From Lachnospiraceae bacterium (lineage in GTDB: Bacteria > Bacillota > Clostridia > Lachnospirales > Lachnospiraceae), in contig JAEELW010000042.1 in assembly GCA_016282915.1 (NCBI GenBank), positions 1 through 64,000 on the forward strand: a DNA stretch of 64,000 nucleotides. Reading direction: 5' to 3'. Numbering within the stretch: the first letter of the stretch is position 1; every line of letters starts with the position of its first letter. The position numbers and the translations under genes were made by a program. Below the pieces are notes generated by a model. It worked only from the letters and a program-made list of their open reading frames with translations, ran no database searches and was not told the origin of the DNA. Shown here piece after piece: positions 18,619 through 28,299 of the stretch.

Positions 18619-20697
18619 ATGGCAGAGGATAAACTTTTCCTGGCTCCGAAGCTTTCCGAACTGAAAAAGATCAGAGAAGAGCAGATCACGGAAGCAGATC
18701 CCGCCCTGTTCCTTGCAGTACACGAGGCGGATCTGGAACTGGCCGTGAAGCTGAAAAGGAGTATGAAGCTCCTTGCGGACAGCTTTATCCCGGAGAGGCA
18801 TAACCGGCAGGCACTGGAGGATCTGTGCATGCTGCGCCTCATCACGCTCTATCATCTGGCCAGGCGTTTTCATCCCTGTACCACATACGGCATGGAGCTC
18901 TTAAAGGCGAGCAGGGCATTGCGTGCGGTATTTGAAGAAAAAGCGGGACCGCTGGTCTCGAAGATCGATGCTTCCAATGCGGAACTTTTCCGCTGCGTAC
19001 TGCCGGTGGATCTGTGGGAAGCCGTGAAGCTGGGGCGTTTTCAGGCGATCGGCATTCTGCAGAGCATCAGCAAACGGATCTGCGGCGTGGGTGCTCTCGT
19101 CTATGAAGAGGAGCAGCTGCCGCCGGACAATGAGACGGTCTGCCGCATCCACTGGCTTTATGTGAATCCCGAATGGGGACGGAGAGGCTGTGCGGATGTG
19201 CTCCTGGCCGAGCTGATCACAGCGGAAGCGGAGAGCGGTGTGCGTGCCTTTACGGCGGACATCCCCATTGAAGATTCTTTTGAAGTTTTCGGGCAGCTGT
19301 TTTCGGACTGGCATTTCCGCTTCATGGCCGGCGTGAGCACGCGTTTTGCCGTGCGTCCCGCCGAACAAAAGGATGACAGCCGTCTGAAACAATATGCAAA
19401 GACTTCGGCAGCCCTTTCGGAGATCCCGGGGGATCTGGCGGAGCGGCTGATCCGTGATGCGCTGTCGGAAGGCAGGGACAGGGCTTATGTTACGAAGCTC
19501 GCGGATCCCGTGGAGTTTATCGATAAGGAGATGAGTTTTTACCTCGGAGAGGCAGAGGCGCCGCAGGCGCTCCTGCTGGTGCACCGGCGCCCCAGCGGGA
19601 AGCTGTCGGTGGAGTATGCGCACAGCAATGTAAGGATCGACGATATACGGATCCTGCTGGGCTGTCTGGCAGTGGCAGCCGTGAAAAAATACGGAAAAAA
19701 GGCGGAACTGGCGATGGAGCCGCAGACCGAAGAACTGGCGGAACTGCTGGAGGAACTTTTCCCGCAGCAGAGAGCCTACTATCAGGTCGAGGCGATCCTG
19801 GATGAGCCGGTGGCGGACGTAAGTGAGGAGGAAGTGGTACAGGCACTGGAGGAGGCAATGAGACAGGCTCTGAGCGCCAAAGCTGCAAAGGAGCCCGGCA
19901 GCAAAGCCATCAATATCCGCTTCCCCGTGCCGAAGGCCTTTGCACAGAAGGCAAAAGGTGAGAAGACGGATCCTTCCAAAATAAAGATCAGCGTGATAAG
20001 GATCGCGGATCTGTTTGCGGAAGACCTCTCTGCGGCAAAGCCCGGGATCGATACCGTCGCGCCCGGGGAAAAGATCCAGGTGCTTCCGGACAACCCGCCT
20101 GCGGAGCCGCATACCATCAGCTTTGACCGGAAGTTTGCCCGCCTGAAGGAAGCGGATGAGGAACGTCTGAAAGCGGCCTCCAAGGCAATGGAAGGCTATT
20201 TTGATGCGGCGGATAAAGAAAAGTATCCGGCGGTGGAGCGTCACGAACTGCGCCGTGCCGGGCTGGCCGACGAGCGTTTTGCGCTGGCTTTCCTGCGTGG
20301 AGAAAAGGGCGGACAGGAAACGGCAGACACGCCGGTCGGACTGCTTCAGCTTCTGATCGAAAACCCGATCCGTCTGAACGATGCACCGCTGACGGTGCCG
20401 TTCTGGGCCATCAATGAAGGCATACGTGAGATCGAGAAGATCTCCGGTCATAAACAGCGCCGTCATCTGCGCTTCCCGGGCCTGCATGTGCATTATGTGG
20501 CCCGCGTGCTGCGCTATTTCAACGGCATGAGCGACTACAGCAATACCCGCGGCCGTTTCTTTGACCGCTTCTTCTCCGACTACCGTCCGGATAAGCACAT
20601 CCTTGTGACCGAAAAGAAACGCACCGCCGGTCTGTATGCGGAAGGGGAAGAGGAAGAAGCTGCGGAGGCAAAAGAATCAAAGGAGAATAAGGAATAA
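18619..20697 (+). CDS. Large protein with GNAT-like N-acetyltransferase region, otherwise uncharacterised
   Basis: IHWLYVNPEWGRRGCADVLLAELI resembles a GNAT acetyl-CoA motif; remaining ~500 aa unassigned. Confidence 0.6.
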   Translation: MAEDKLFLAPKLSELKKIREEQITEADPALFLAVHEADLELAVKLKRSMKLLADSFIPERHNRQALEDLCMLRLITLYHLARRFHPCTTYGMELLKASRALRAVFEEKAGPLVSKIDASNAELFRCVLPVDLWEAVKLGRFQAIGILQSISKRICGVGALVYEEEQLPPDNETVCRIHWLYVNPEWGRRGCADVLLAELITAEAESGVRAFTADIPIEDSFEVFGQLFSDWHFRFMAGVSTRFAVRPAEQKDDSRLKQYAKTSAALSEIPGDLAERLIRDALSEGRDRAYVTKLADPVEFIDKEMSFYLGEAEAPQALLLVHRRPSGKLSVEYAHSNVRIDDIRILLGCLAVAAVKKYGKKAELAMEPQTEELAELLEELFPQQRAYYQVEAILDEPVADVSEEEVVQALEEAMRQALSAKAAKEPGSKAINIRFPVPKAFAQKAKGEKTDPSKIKISVIRIADLFAEDLSAAKPGIDTVAPGEKIQVLPDNPPAEPHTISFDRKFARLKEADEERLKAASKAMEGYFDAADKEKYPAVERHELRRAGLADERFALAFLRGEKGGQETADTPVGLLQLLIENPIRLNDAPLTVPFWAINEGIREIEKISGHKQRRHLRFPGLHVHYVARVLRYFNGMSDYSNTRGRFFDRFFSDYRPDKHILVTEKKRTAGLYAEGEEEEAAEAKESKENKE

Positions 20698-20741
20698 AAA
20701 GGTGAGCTACCGAGGAGAAATAGGGGGCAGATCTTTGGAGT

Positions 20742-21566
20742 TTACTTATCCTTTTCTGCCAGCAGGGCTTTGAGCCGGGCAATCTCTTCATCCTTCTGGG
20801 CAAGCTGCGCATGCAACTCTTCGCGTTCCCTTTGTGTTGCGAGCTCACGGCGGAGAAAATCCTCGCGGGCTTCACACTGCTGGCGGATGCGTTCGTCTTC
20901 TGAGAGTTTATATATGGTGTTTGCCGCGGCAAAGATCGCCGGATCCTTTGATGCTACCATTTTAATATCCTCCCACGTTCTGGATTTATACAGAATGGCC
21001 CATTTGTCTATATTATAGCGTTTGTCCTCATCTGTCGCAAGGGAAACATTATTGAGTTCCAGGACACGGATACTGAATTTATCGGTATAAAGTCTGCCGC
21101 TAGCATCATCTCGGAGCCGGTATGTGCTGTAGAAGGCGGGATGATCCGGAAAGGGTGAAAAGTCGAGGATCCCGATCTGGTGTGCCGGTTTTACATCGCG
21201 ATACAGTTCGCCGTGATGGAGTCTTGCAAAATTCCTGCAGGCGTAATAAGTGGATCGTTCCGGCCAGTCATGATAATTGACGACCTGGATCTCCAGATTC
21301 AGTCGCGTGTTGTTGTTCAAGCATACGTTCACATCCAGGACGATAGTTTTCTCCTCGTAATCTTCACCAAGGATGATGGGATTTGTAACCTCTACATTTT
21401 TGATGCTCTCCGGAGGAAGATGCAGAAGGGCTGCACTAAGCCCCGCGAGGGCAAACTCGTTGGATTGAAGAGTGGCTTTGAACAGATAATCATTGGTCAT
21501 TCGGATCCGGACCGGGCCGGTGGCATTTTGGAACTGAAGATCCGGTTTAGGCGTTTGATGTGACAT
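20742..21566 (-). CDS. Rpn family recombination-promoting nuclease / PD-(D/E)XK nuclease transposase-like protein
   Basis: MTNDYLFKATLQ, LDVNVCLNNNTRLNLEIQVVNYHDWPERSTYYACRNF; start at ATG 21566. Confidence 0.85.
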   Translation of the reverse strand: MSHQTPKPDLQFQNATGPVRIRMTNDYLFKATLQSNEFALAGLSAALLHLPPESIKNVEVTNPIILGEDYEEKTIVLDVNVCLNNNTRLNLEIQVVNYHDWPERSTYYACRNFARLHHGELYRDVKPAHQIGILDFSPFPDHPAFYSTYRLRDDASGRLYTDKFSIRVLELNNVSLATDEDKRYNIDKWAILYKSRTWEDIKMVASKDPAIFAAANTIYKLSEDERIRQQCEAREDFLRRELATQREREELHAQLAQKDEEIARLKALLAEKDK

Positions 21567-21735
21567 AGACGTTCTCCTTTCGCGTGGTGGCGGAATGAAA
21601 GGAGCGAACATAAGACTGCGCAAAGGCTTTCAGACCGCGGATTGCTGTTTTGTAAGTGAATCAGCGGCGAAATGCCGGCTCGGATGTACCGCGGACGGGA
21701 TCCCGGCGGTACAGGAAATTCACATTGTGCTACAA

Positions 21736-21764
21736 ATAATATATCGCATGGTAATGATTGTCAA
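21736..21764 (-). promoter_or_regulatory. SigA promoter TTGACA-N17-TATTAT (minus strand)
   Basis: Reverse complement of ATAATA (21736-21741), N17, TGTCAA (21759-21764). Confidence 0.65.
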
Positions 21765-21871
21765 GAGTTTTATACAGAGCTGCTCCCTTGATGAAACGCC
21801 CGGAAAGATATATGATGATAAGGGGATAATGATCGGAGTATGTGAATATATAGTGAGAGGAGGGAAAAGGG

Positions 21872-22393
21872 ATGGCGGATCTGTTTGATCAACATGAGGA
21901 AGCGGGGGCGTTCGATGAGCTTCCGGATCTGCGGGGATATCGTATTTATATATTTCTGAATAACAGCTCGATCGATGAGATGCAGAAACAGCTGGCCGGG
22001 TATTATGAGCTTTACAGCGATGAATCGGCGTTTTCCGCGGAAGTACGCAGCCTGGCCGGGACGCCGTGGACCTGCCTTGCTCTTACCCTGAGGGCGCATG
22101 TTTCGGAGCTGCCGCCGGTATGGGATTATCTGAATATCCTTCTGTGGATGAGCGATAAAGCCGTCCCTGCCTTTGCCTATGCGTATTCGGAACAGCCGGA
22201 AAAGCTGCCCCTTTTTGCGCAGCGGGATTGGGGAAATCCGGACGGGGATTCCTGCATAGGGATCGCTATGGGAAGGAATTTCCGTGCATCGGTTCCCGCT
22301 CAGGAGCTCGGCTGGCAGCAGGAGCTTCCGGAAGGCTTTGATTACCGGGCACAGATCATGACACATTTCGGCGTTGATGTCGGGAGGGTGTAA
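21872..22393 (+). CDS. Hypothetical protein, 173 aa
   Basis: Open frame followed closely by the 22411 gene; no recognised motif. Confidence 0.6.
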   Translation: MADLFDQHEEAGAFDELPDLRGYRIYIFLNNSSIDEMQKQLAGYYELYSDESAFSAEVRSLAGTPWTCLALTLRAHVSELPPVWDYLNILLWMSDKAVPAFAYAYSEQPEKLPLFAQRDWGNPDGDSCIGIAMGRNFRASVPAQELGWQQELPEGFDYRAQIMTHFGVDVGRV

Positions 22394-22410
22394 ACAAAAG
22401 CGGGAGTTTT

Positions 22411-23019
22411 ATGAAAAAGAAAAAGTTTCTTACCGTTTATAATGTACTGATCGTTGTTCTGGTGCTCTATGCCTGGCTGAGGATGTTTTTCGATCCGGAG
22501 GAAAGCCGGCTTTCTTCGAAGGGTTTTACCAATCTGAAATACTTTACGACACTGTCCAATATTTTTGCCGGCTCCGTTGCCGCAGCCTGGCTCATACAGC
22601 TTGCCCGGAAGAAGGATACGGAGGCGTTAAGCCGCTGGAAATATATTTCGGCCTGTTCCGTAGGGCTTACCTTTCTGGTGGTCCTTGGTTTTCTCGGTCC
22701 CTTGTACGGCTTCGGTACCATGTATGTGAAGTCGAATTTTTTCTTTCATCTGGTCGTCCCGCTGATGGCCCTGGTGGAATTCCTTTTCTTTGTTCCGGGA
22801 AAGATGACTTTCCGGGACAATCATCTGGTGATCATCCCACCGCTTCTGTATGGTACGGTATACATGCTGAATACGATCATCCGCGGAGTGAGAGGAAATG
22901 ATATCTACGGTTTCCTGAACTGGGGATATCCGGTCGGGATACTGATCTTTGCGGTACTCTGCCTGGTCACCTGGCTTCTGGGCCTGCTCCTGAGGCTCGT
23001 TGCACGACACCGTAAATAA
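22411..23019 (+). CDS. Multi-TM membrane protein (Pr6Pr-like)
   Basis: Six hydrophobic segments; FTNLKYFTTLSNIFAGSVAA resembles the Pr6Pr family. Confidence 0.65.
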   Translation: MKKKKFLTVYNVLIVVLVLYAWLRMFFDPEESRLSSKGFTNLKYFTTLSNIFAGSVAAAWLIQLARKKDTEALSRWKYISACSVGLTFLVVLGFLGPLYGFGTMYVKSNFFFHLVVPLMALVEFLFFVPGKMTFRDNHLVIIPPLLYGTVYMLNTIIRGVRGNDIYGFLNWGYPVGILIFAVLCLVTWLLGLLLRLVARHRK

Positions 23020-23057
23020 CGAAACGGATCCAAAAAAAGCTACGGAGGAATAAAGAA

Positions 23058-23777
23058 ATGTCACTGAAAATGATCATGTTCGACCTGGACGGTACACTGC
23101 TTCCGATGGATATGGAAGAGTTTACCAACGGATATTTCAAGCTGCTGGCAAAGAAGGCCGCGCCGCGAGGATACGAGGCGGAGAAGCTGGTGAAGTCGAT
23201 CTGGCACGGGACGGCCGCAATGGTGAAAAACGACGGCAGCTGTAATAATGAAGAAGCATTCTGGAAAGATTTTGCAGCGATATACGGGGAGGAGAAGCTG
23301 AAAGATAAAGGCCTCTTTGATGAGTTCTACGCCAACGAATTCAAAGATGCGAAACAGTTTACCGGCTTTAACCCGAAGGCGGCGGAGACGGTCCGCTGGA
23401 TACAGGGGCAGGGATACCGTGTCGCCCTGGCGACAAATCCTCTGTTCCCTTCCGTGGCGACGGAGCTGCGGATCCGCTGGGCCGGCCTGGAAGCGGATGA
23501 ATTTGAGTTTTTTACCACCTATGAAAATATCGGCTACTGCAAGCCCAATACGGATTATTACCGTGAAGTGCTCCGGCGTGCCGCCCTTGCGGCGGAGGAA
23601 TGCATGATGGTCGGTAACGACGTGGGAGAGGATATGATCGCTGCGGAACTGGGCATGAAGGTATTTCTCCTGACCGACTGCCTGATCAACAAAACCGGCG
23701 TGGACATAGAAGCATATCCGCATGGCAGCTTTGACGAACTGAAAAAATATATCGAGGCGGAAAACAGAAATGAGTAA
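23058..23777 (+). CDS. HAD-family hydrolase
   Basis: MIMFDLDGTLLPMD, ALATNPLFP, YCKPNTDYY, MVGNDVGEDMIAA. Confidence 0.9.
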   Translation: MSLKMIMFDLDGTLLPMDMEEFTNGYFKLLAKKAAPRGYEAEKLVKSIWHGTAAMVKNDGSCNNEEAFWKDFAAIYGEEKLKDKGLFDEFYANEFKDAKQFTGFNPKAAETVRWIQGQGYRVALATNPLFPSVATELRIRWAGLEADEFEFFTTYENIGYCKPNTDYYREVLRRAALAAEECMMVGNDVGEDMIAAELGMKVFLLTDCLINKTGVDIEAYPHGSFDELKKYIEAENRNE

Positions 23778-25365
23778 GTGTGTCAACTGCGGCGGGGAGC
23801 AGTACTTTGACATCGCATCCCAGCTGCTCGTCTGTCCTTCCTGCGGTTCCCGGGAGGATCCGAAGGATGCGGAAGGCTCCGAAAACTATGCGGAAGAGAT
23901 GGAGTTTACGCTTTTTGAGTGCCCGCAGTGCGGCGGAAGCGTTTATTCCACGGATCATTCCATCAACGGTTTCTGCAGCTACTGCGGGAGCAGCGTGATG
24001 CTGAAAAGCCGCATGGAGAAGAAGCGCAGGCCGCGTTTTCTGGCGCCGTTCCGGATCAGCAGGGAGGCGTGTAAGACTCGTTACCTGAATTATGTCAATA
24101 AAGCGTGGTTCGTTCCGGAAGAGATAAAAAAGGCGGAGTATCTCGATAATTTCCGCGGGATCTATATGCCTTACTGGGGATATGATGTGCGGCTGTCGGG
24201 TTTTTTATCCCTGGACGGGCTGAAGACGATCCGGGAAGGACGCGGGGTCCGCACGGAGAATTATAAATGCCGCGGATGGCTGGACGCAAGGTATCAGGGC
24301 ATATTCTATGATGCATCCGCAGCTTTTGACGATCACTTCAGCCGGCAGATCGCTCCTTTCGACGCCCATGCGCTGGTGGATTTCAATCCGGCATATCTCA
24401 GCGGCTTTTATGCGGATATGGGAGATGTTGATTACGGGATCTATGAGGACAACGCCAGGAAGATCGCGCAGGATAAGGTCTTCGATTCCATACAGCTGCA
24501 TAAGGCTTTTCCGGCTACGAGCTTTTCTCCGGACCAGCTGGAGCTCTTTCGCACGGCCATGGATTCCGAAGTCACGGGGGTGTATTCCGCTCTGTTTCCG
24601 GTATGGTTTCTGTCCCACAGGACGGAGGACCGCGTATCCTATGCGGTGGTGAACGGCCAGACGGGGCGCATCGCAGGGGATATGCCGGTGGATAAAAAGA
24701 AATTCCTGCTCACTTCATTTCTCGAAGCGATCCCCTTATTTGTACTGCTCTGCTTTTCGACCCTGATGAAGCCGGATTCGCTGGTTGTCGCCTCACAGTT
24801 CTTTGCGGTGATCTCCACCACGCTTTTGATGACGATGATAAAGAAGATCATCATACGGGATCACAGGCTGGATGACAAAGGCTATCTGAGTGCTCATGAC
24901 AGGGATAAATATCTGCATTACGTATGGCTGGAAGACTCCGCCGAATGGAGGATGAGCAAGCGAAATGCGATGATCGGGATCGGGATCGCGCTGATGCTCA
25001 CCGTGCTTTTATGGATCAACTCCCTGGCACCTTTATTCGGGGAACGGCAGTATACGATGACGAGGATGTTTTCCGGCATGCTTACTCTTATCGTGGAGCT
25101 TCTGGTGATCCGATGCACGATACTGATACGCTCCGGCGGGAGAGTGAAGACCGGCAGGATGCTGGCGGGTATATGGATCGTCTTTTTTGCGTCGCTGGGC
25201 GGCTTTCTGGTGTCCGTGTTCATGCCGCAGGCACAGCCTGCATATTATATCGCGATCCTTCTGACCATGACAGGAACGCTCATGTCCCAGATGGTGGCAC
25301 TGGAACAGTACAATATCATGACGAGCCGGCCGCTGCCTCAGCTTGACCGGGAAGGAGGAGTATAA
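23770..25365 (+). CDS. Zinc-ribbon membrane protein
   Basis: CVNCGG...CPSCGS and CPQCGG...CSYCGS pairs; C-terminal TM segments. Confidence 0.8.
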   Translation: MSKCVNCGGEQYFDIASQLLVCPSCGSREDPKDAEGSENYAEEMEFTLFECPQCGGSVYSTDHSINGFCSYCGSSVMLKSRMEKKRRPRFLAPFRISREACKTRYLNYVNKAWFVPEEIKKAEYLDNFRGIYMPYWGYDVRLSGFLSLDGLKTIREGRGVRTENYKCRGWLDARYQGIFYDASAAFDDHFSRQIAPFDAHALVDFNPAYLSGFYADMGDVDYGIYEDNARKIAQDKVFDSIQLHKAFPATSFSPDQLELFRTAMDSEVTGVYSALFPVWFLSHRTEDRVSYAVVNGQTGRIAGDMPVDKKKFLLTSFLEAIPLFVLLCFSTLMKPDSLVVASQFFAVISTTLLMTMIKKIIIRDHRLDDKGYLSAHDRDKYLHYVWLEDSAEWRMSKRNAMIGIGIALMLTVLLWINSLAPLFGERQYTMTRMFSGMLTLIVELLVIRCTILIRSGGRVKTGRMLAGIWIVFFASLGGFLVSVFMPQAQPAYYIAILLTMTGTLMSQMVALEQYNIMTSRPLPQLDREGGV

Positions 25366-25366
25366 A

Positions 25367-25558
25367 GTGGAAAATGTCTTTCTGTACCTGGCCTGTGCGC
25401 TGTTTGCGCTGATCTGCACCCTCACGGTCAATTTTACCCTGGTGATACTCACGCGGAAGGAAAAGCATGCCAGCGAAACGGAGATGATCAGCGGGACCAT
25501 TCCGGAATTCTATCTGAAGGATCCGCAGATGTTTCCTGAGAAAAAAGGCTTTCTTTAA
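25367..25558 (+). CDS. Small single-TM protein
   Basis: GTG start after GGAAGGAGGAG; one hydrophobic helix. Confidence 0.6.
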   Translation: MENVFLYLACALFALICTLTVNFTLVILTRKEKHASETEMISGTIPEFYLKDPQMFPEKKGFL

Positions 25559-25664
25559 GTGTCACCGGTCCGCGGATTGAAAGAATCCCTTCCGTGGATT
25601 ATAATCAATGACAGAAACGCAGACCTGCATATGCTGCATGAAGGGAAAGAAGGTATCGTGCAAA

Positions 25665-26504
25665 ATGGTGAAAAAAATACTGAATCATCTGTTTTCCTGC
25701 TTAATGATCATCGTTGGCGCGCTGATCGCAAGTTTTTCGGTCATCTGTATCCTGATCCCGAATGATGCCATTGATTACGGAACGGCCGGCATCGCCATCA
25801 TCATAAACAAGCTTACGGGAGTGAATCTTTCACTCCTCGTCATGCTGATCTTTCTGCCCTTCCTGATCGCGGGTACCTGGCTGCTCGGAAAACGTTTCGG
25901 AGCCAAGGCGCTGCTGGGGACAGCGGTCTATACGGTGGGACTCAGTATCTTTGAAAAGATCCCCTTTGAGCTGAATACGGAACATTTCCTGGCTGTGGCT
26001 TTCGGCGGGGCGATCCTCGGCATAGGGCTGGCGCTGATCCTCCGTTTCGGCGGCTGTATCGACGGTTCCGAGATCTTTGCCAATATCCTGATCAAGATCG
26101 CGGAGCGTAAAACGGGAAAGAACTTCAGCATGACGATCATACTGCTCCTCTTTAACGCCGCCGTGTATTTCGCGGTATTTATCCTCATTAACCGTACCTC
26201 CGCACTTTTAAGCCTGCTGGTCTATGTTGTGGCGACGACCGTGATCAACCGCTTTACGGACCGCTTCGAAGCGATCAAGCAGGTCACCATCATCACCAAG
26301 GATGCGGATGAACTGATCCGGCGGATCAAAAAGGATCTGAACAAGACCTGTACGATCCTGAATTCCTTTGGAGCCATTGCCGGCGAGAACAAAACGCTGA
26401 TCTGTTACGTGACCTATTTTGAACTGGCTAAAATGAAGGAGATCCTCGCAGAGAACAAGGGCACCTTCAGCACGGTTACCACCATAGAAGAGATCATCAG
26501 ATAA
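25665..26504 (+). CDS. YitT-family membrane protein with C-terminal DUF2179-type domain
   Basis: TM-rich ...YGTAGIAIIINKLTGVNLSLLVMLI, GGCIDGSEI, C-terminal ITTIEEIIR; start could be 25608. Confidence 0.85.
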   Translation: MVKKILNHLFSCLMIIVGALIASFSVICILIPNDAIDYGTAGIAIIINKLTGVNLSLLVMLIFLPFLIAGTWLLGKRFGAKALLGTAVYTVGLSIFEKIPFELNTEHFLAVAFGGAILGIGLALILRFGGCIDGSEIFANILIKIAERKTGKNFSMTIILLLFNAAVYFAVFILINRTSALLSLLVYVVATTVINRFTDRFEAIKQVTIITKDADELIRRIKKDLNKTCTILNSFGAIAGENKTLICYVTYFELAKMKEILAENKGTFSTVTTIEEIIR

Positions 26505-26626
26505 ACTGGTTAAGCTTATTGTTTGCCGAAGGCAAACGATTAGGTTTAACTGCATATACCGCGGAAACGGATTGCAATCGGCAGATAATTCTGATCGCGA
26601 GTATAAAAAACAGGGAGGAAAACGCT

Positions 26627-27331
26627 ATGTCAAAAAAAATAGTCTCCAGGCTCTTTGTCGTTGGTTTTTTTATGATCTTTGCCATAATGGCCGGTATCAT
26701 GATCAAAGGCCTGATCGAACAGAATAAGGATGAGGAGCAGCAGACTGCCCGCTACGAACAGATGAAGACGGATGGCGGAAAGACTCTCCTCACACAGGAT
26801 ATCCTGGAGGAAGATCATGCGAAATATGTGAAAGATGCCGAGGAGGGAGAAAAGACCTTTATCACTCTGCTGGTCCTTTTCGCCGGCGTGTTTGTATGGT
26901 TCATCGTCACCTCGATCTTCCGCCTTGTATTAAAAGGAATGGAGGAAGGAGCCACAGCCTCGTTCAGGATCATACTCTGCAGTTTCGTCGTGGCTATGAT
27001 CGTTTTCGTTGCGGCGATCTTCGGCGTTGTGAATTTCCTGGTCCCGAGGCTTGGGCAGGATCCCGGAAAGGATGGCTATTTCTTTACGGAACTGAAGCTG
27101 GTGGATTCCGAAAAGGAAGAGAAGCTCGTTGAGAGCGGTACCGGTACCAACAGGACCAGCCACACCGAGGTAAACTATTATCTGATCGATGACAGCGGGA
27201 AAAAGCATAGCGTGAAAAAGCTTTTTTATGACCGATACGCATCACCGGGCATCTATTACGCCGGGCAGACGACAAGAGGGAATATCTTCTCGCTGTATCC
27301 CGATACTTTTTTTGAACTGCCGGTACAATAA
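26627..27331 (+). CDS. Membrane protein, 235 aa, uncharacterised
   Basis: ATG after CAGGGAGGAA; three hydrophobic segments. Confidence 0.65.
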   Translation: MSKKIVSRLFVVGFFMIFAIMAGIMIKGLIEQNKDEEQQTARYEQMKTDGGKTLLTQDILEEDHAKYVKDAEEGEKTFITLLVLFAGVFVWFIVTSIFRLVLKGMEEGATASFRIILCSFVVAMIVFVAAIFGVVNFLVPRLGQDPGKDGYFFTELKLVDSEKEEKLVESGTGTNRTSHTEVNYYLIDDSGKKHSVKKLFYDRYASPGIYYAGQTTRGNIFSLYPDTFFELPVQ

Positions 27332-27336
27332 ACGGA

Positions 27337-27376
27337 AAAACCCGCAGAGGACAGCTGTGTGAACTCTGCGGGTTTT
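27337..27376. terminator. Bidirectional intrinsic terminator
   Basis: AAAACCCGCAGAG...CTCTGCGGGTTTT, 13-bp perfect stem between convergent genes. Confidence 0.88.
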
Positions 27377-27414
27377 CCCTGTGGCGGTTTATCCGGCCGT
27401 TTCCGGCCGCTTCT

Positions 27415-28299
27415 TTATTCGGGCAGTGTCTTTAAGGACACGTCCCCGGAGGAGGTGTCGATCTTCATCCGGTTTTTTCCGTTTCCGCAGGTATAACTGT
27501 CTTCGTTTTTCGTAAACTCAATGTCGCTGTACAGATCACCGCTGGAGGTTTCGATCTGCGCTGTCAGATCTGCGTCCTGCGGTATATAGACCGTGATGTC
27601 GCCCGAAGTTACCTCGATCTCGCTCAGTTCCGGGAGATTCAGGAAGCGGAAGCTTCCATTGCCGCTGGTGGCGTCCGAGCGCAGACTTGTGATGCTGTCT
27701 GCCGTGACCGTGATATTTCCGGAGGTGGCCTTAAGATCCGTTTTGTCCGCAGCTTCCGCGCTGAGTTCGATATCGCCGGAGGTGGCGTGGATACGGATAT
27801 CATCGCTGTATCCGCGCTGATCGATACTGACGTTTCCGGAAGTGACGGAGACGTTGATGTCCTTCGCGATGCAGCCTGCGTCGATATCGCCGGAGGTCAG
27901 CTCCGCTTTCAGAAGTGTCAGTTCCGTGTCACGGGGCAGGGTGACAGTGAGCTTCTTATCCAGATCATTGAGGTCGAGACGTTTGGCGGAGGCGCAGTAG
28001 CGGATATGTAAGGTGGAACCGTCGACCCAGCTGTGTACCTTCCGGCTGTCATCGAGCTGTATGCGCGAAGTCTCCCGCAGTGTGATCTGCGTCGTATCGG
28101 ATTCCACCAGTGTGATATCTCCGGAGAGATAATCGATATCGATGCTTTCGATCTTTTCGGAAATGTCCCGGTCGCCCGGCGTATAATTTTGTGCATCGTC
28201 GTAGACGTAGTTGGTCACCGACGGGAAGGCGCATCCGCCGAAGAAGAGCGAGATGGCCGCCGCCGAAACAAGGATCAGGATCTTTGTCAGTGTATTCAT
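27415..28299 (-). CDS. DUF4097-family lipoprotein-like beta-repeat protein
   Basis: Repeated SGDI/TSGD motifs; N-terminal signal with FFGGC lipobox-like motif. Confidence 0.85.
   Translation of the reverse strand: MNTLTKILILVSAAAISLFFGGCAFPSVTNYVYDDAQNYTPGDRDISEKIESIDIDYLSGDITLVESDTTQITLRETSRIQLDDSRKVHSWVDGSTLHIRYCASAKRLDLNDLDKKLTVTLPRDTELTLLKAELTSGDIDAGCIAKDINVSVTSGNVSIDQRGYSDDIRIHATSGDIELSAEAADKTDLKATSGNITVTADSITSLRSDATSGNGSFRFLNLPELSEIEVTSGDITVYIPQDADLTAQIETSSGDLYSDIEFTKNEDSYTCGNGKNRMKIDTSSGDVSLKTLPE

Noticed and set aside
18901-20598. 565-aa antisense ORF
   Set aside because: Shadow ORF of the GNAT-containing gene.
26519-26560. Hairpin GTTTGCCgaaGGCAAAC after the YitT gene as terminator
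   Set aside because: Short 7-bp stem without a T-tract; insufficient to call.
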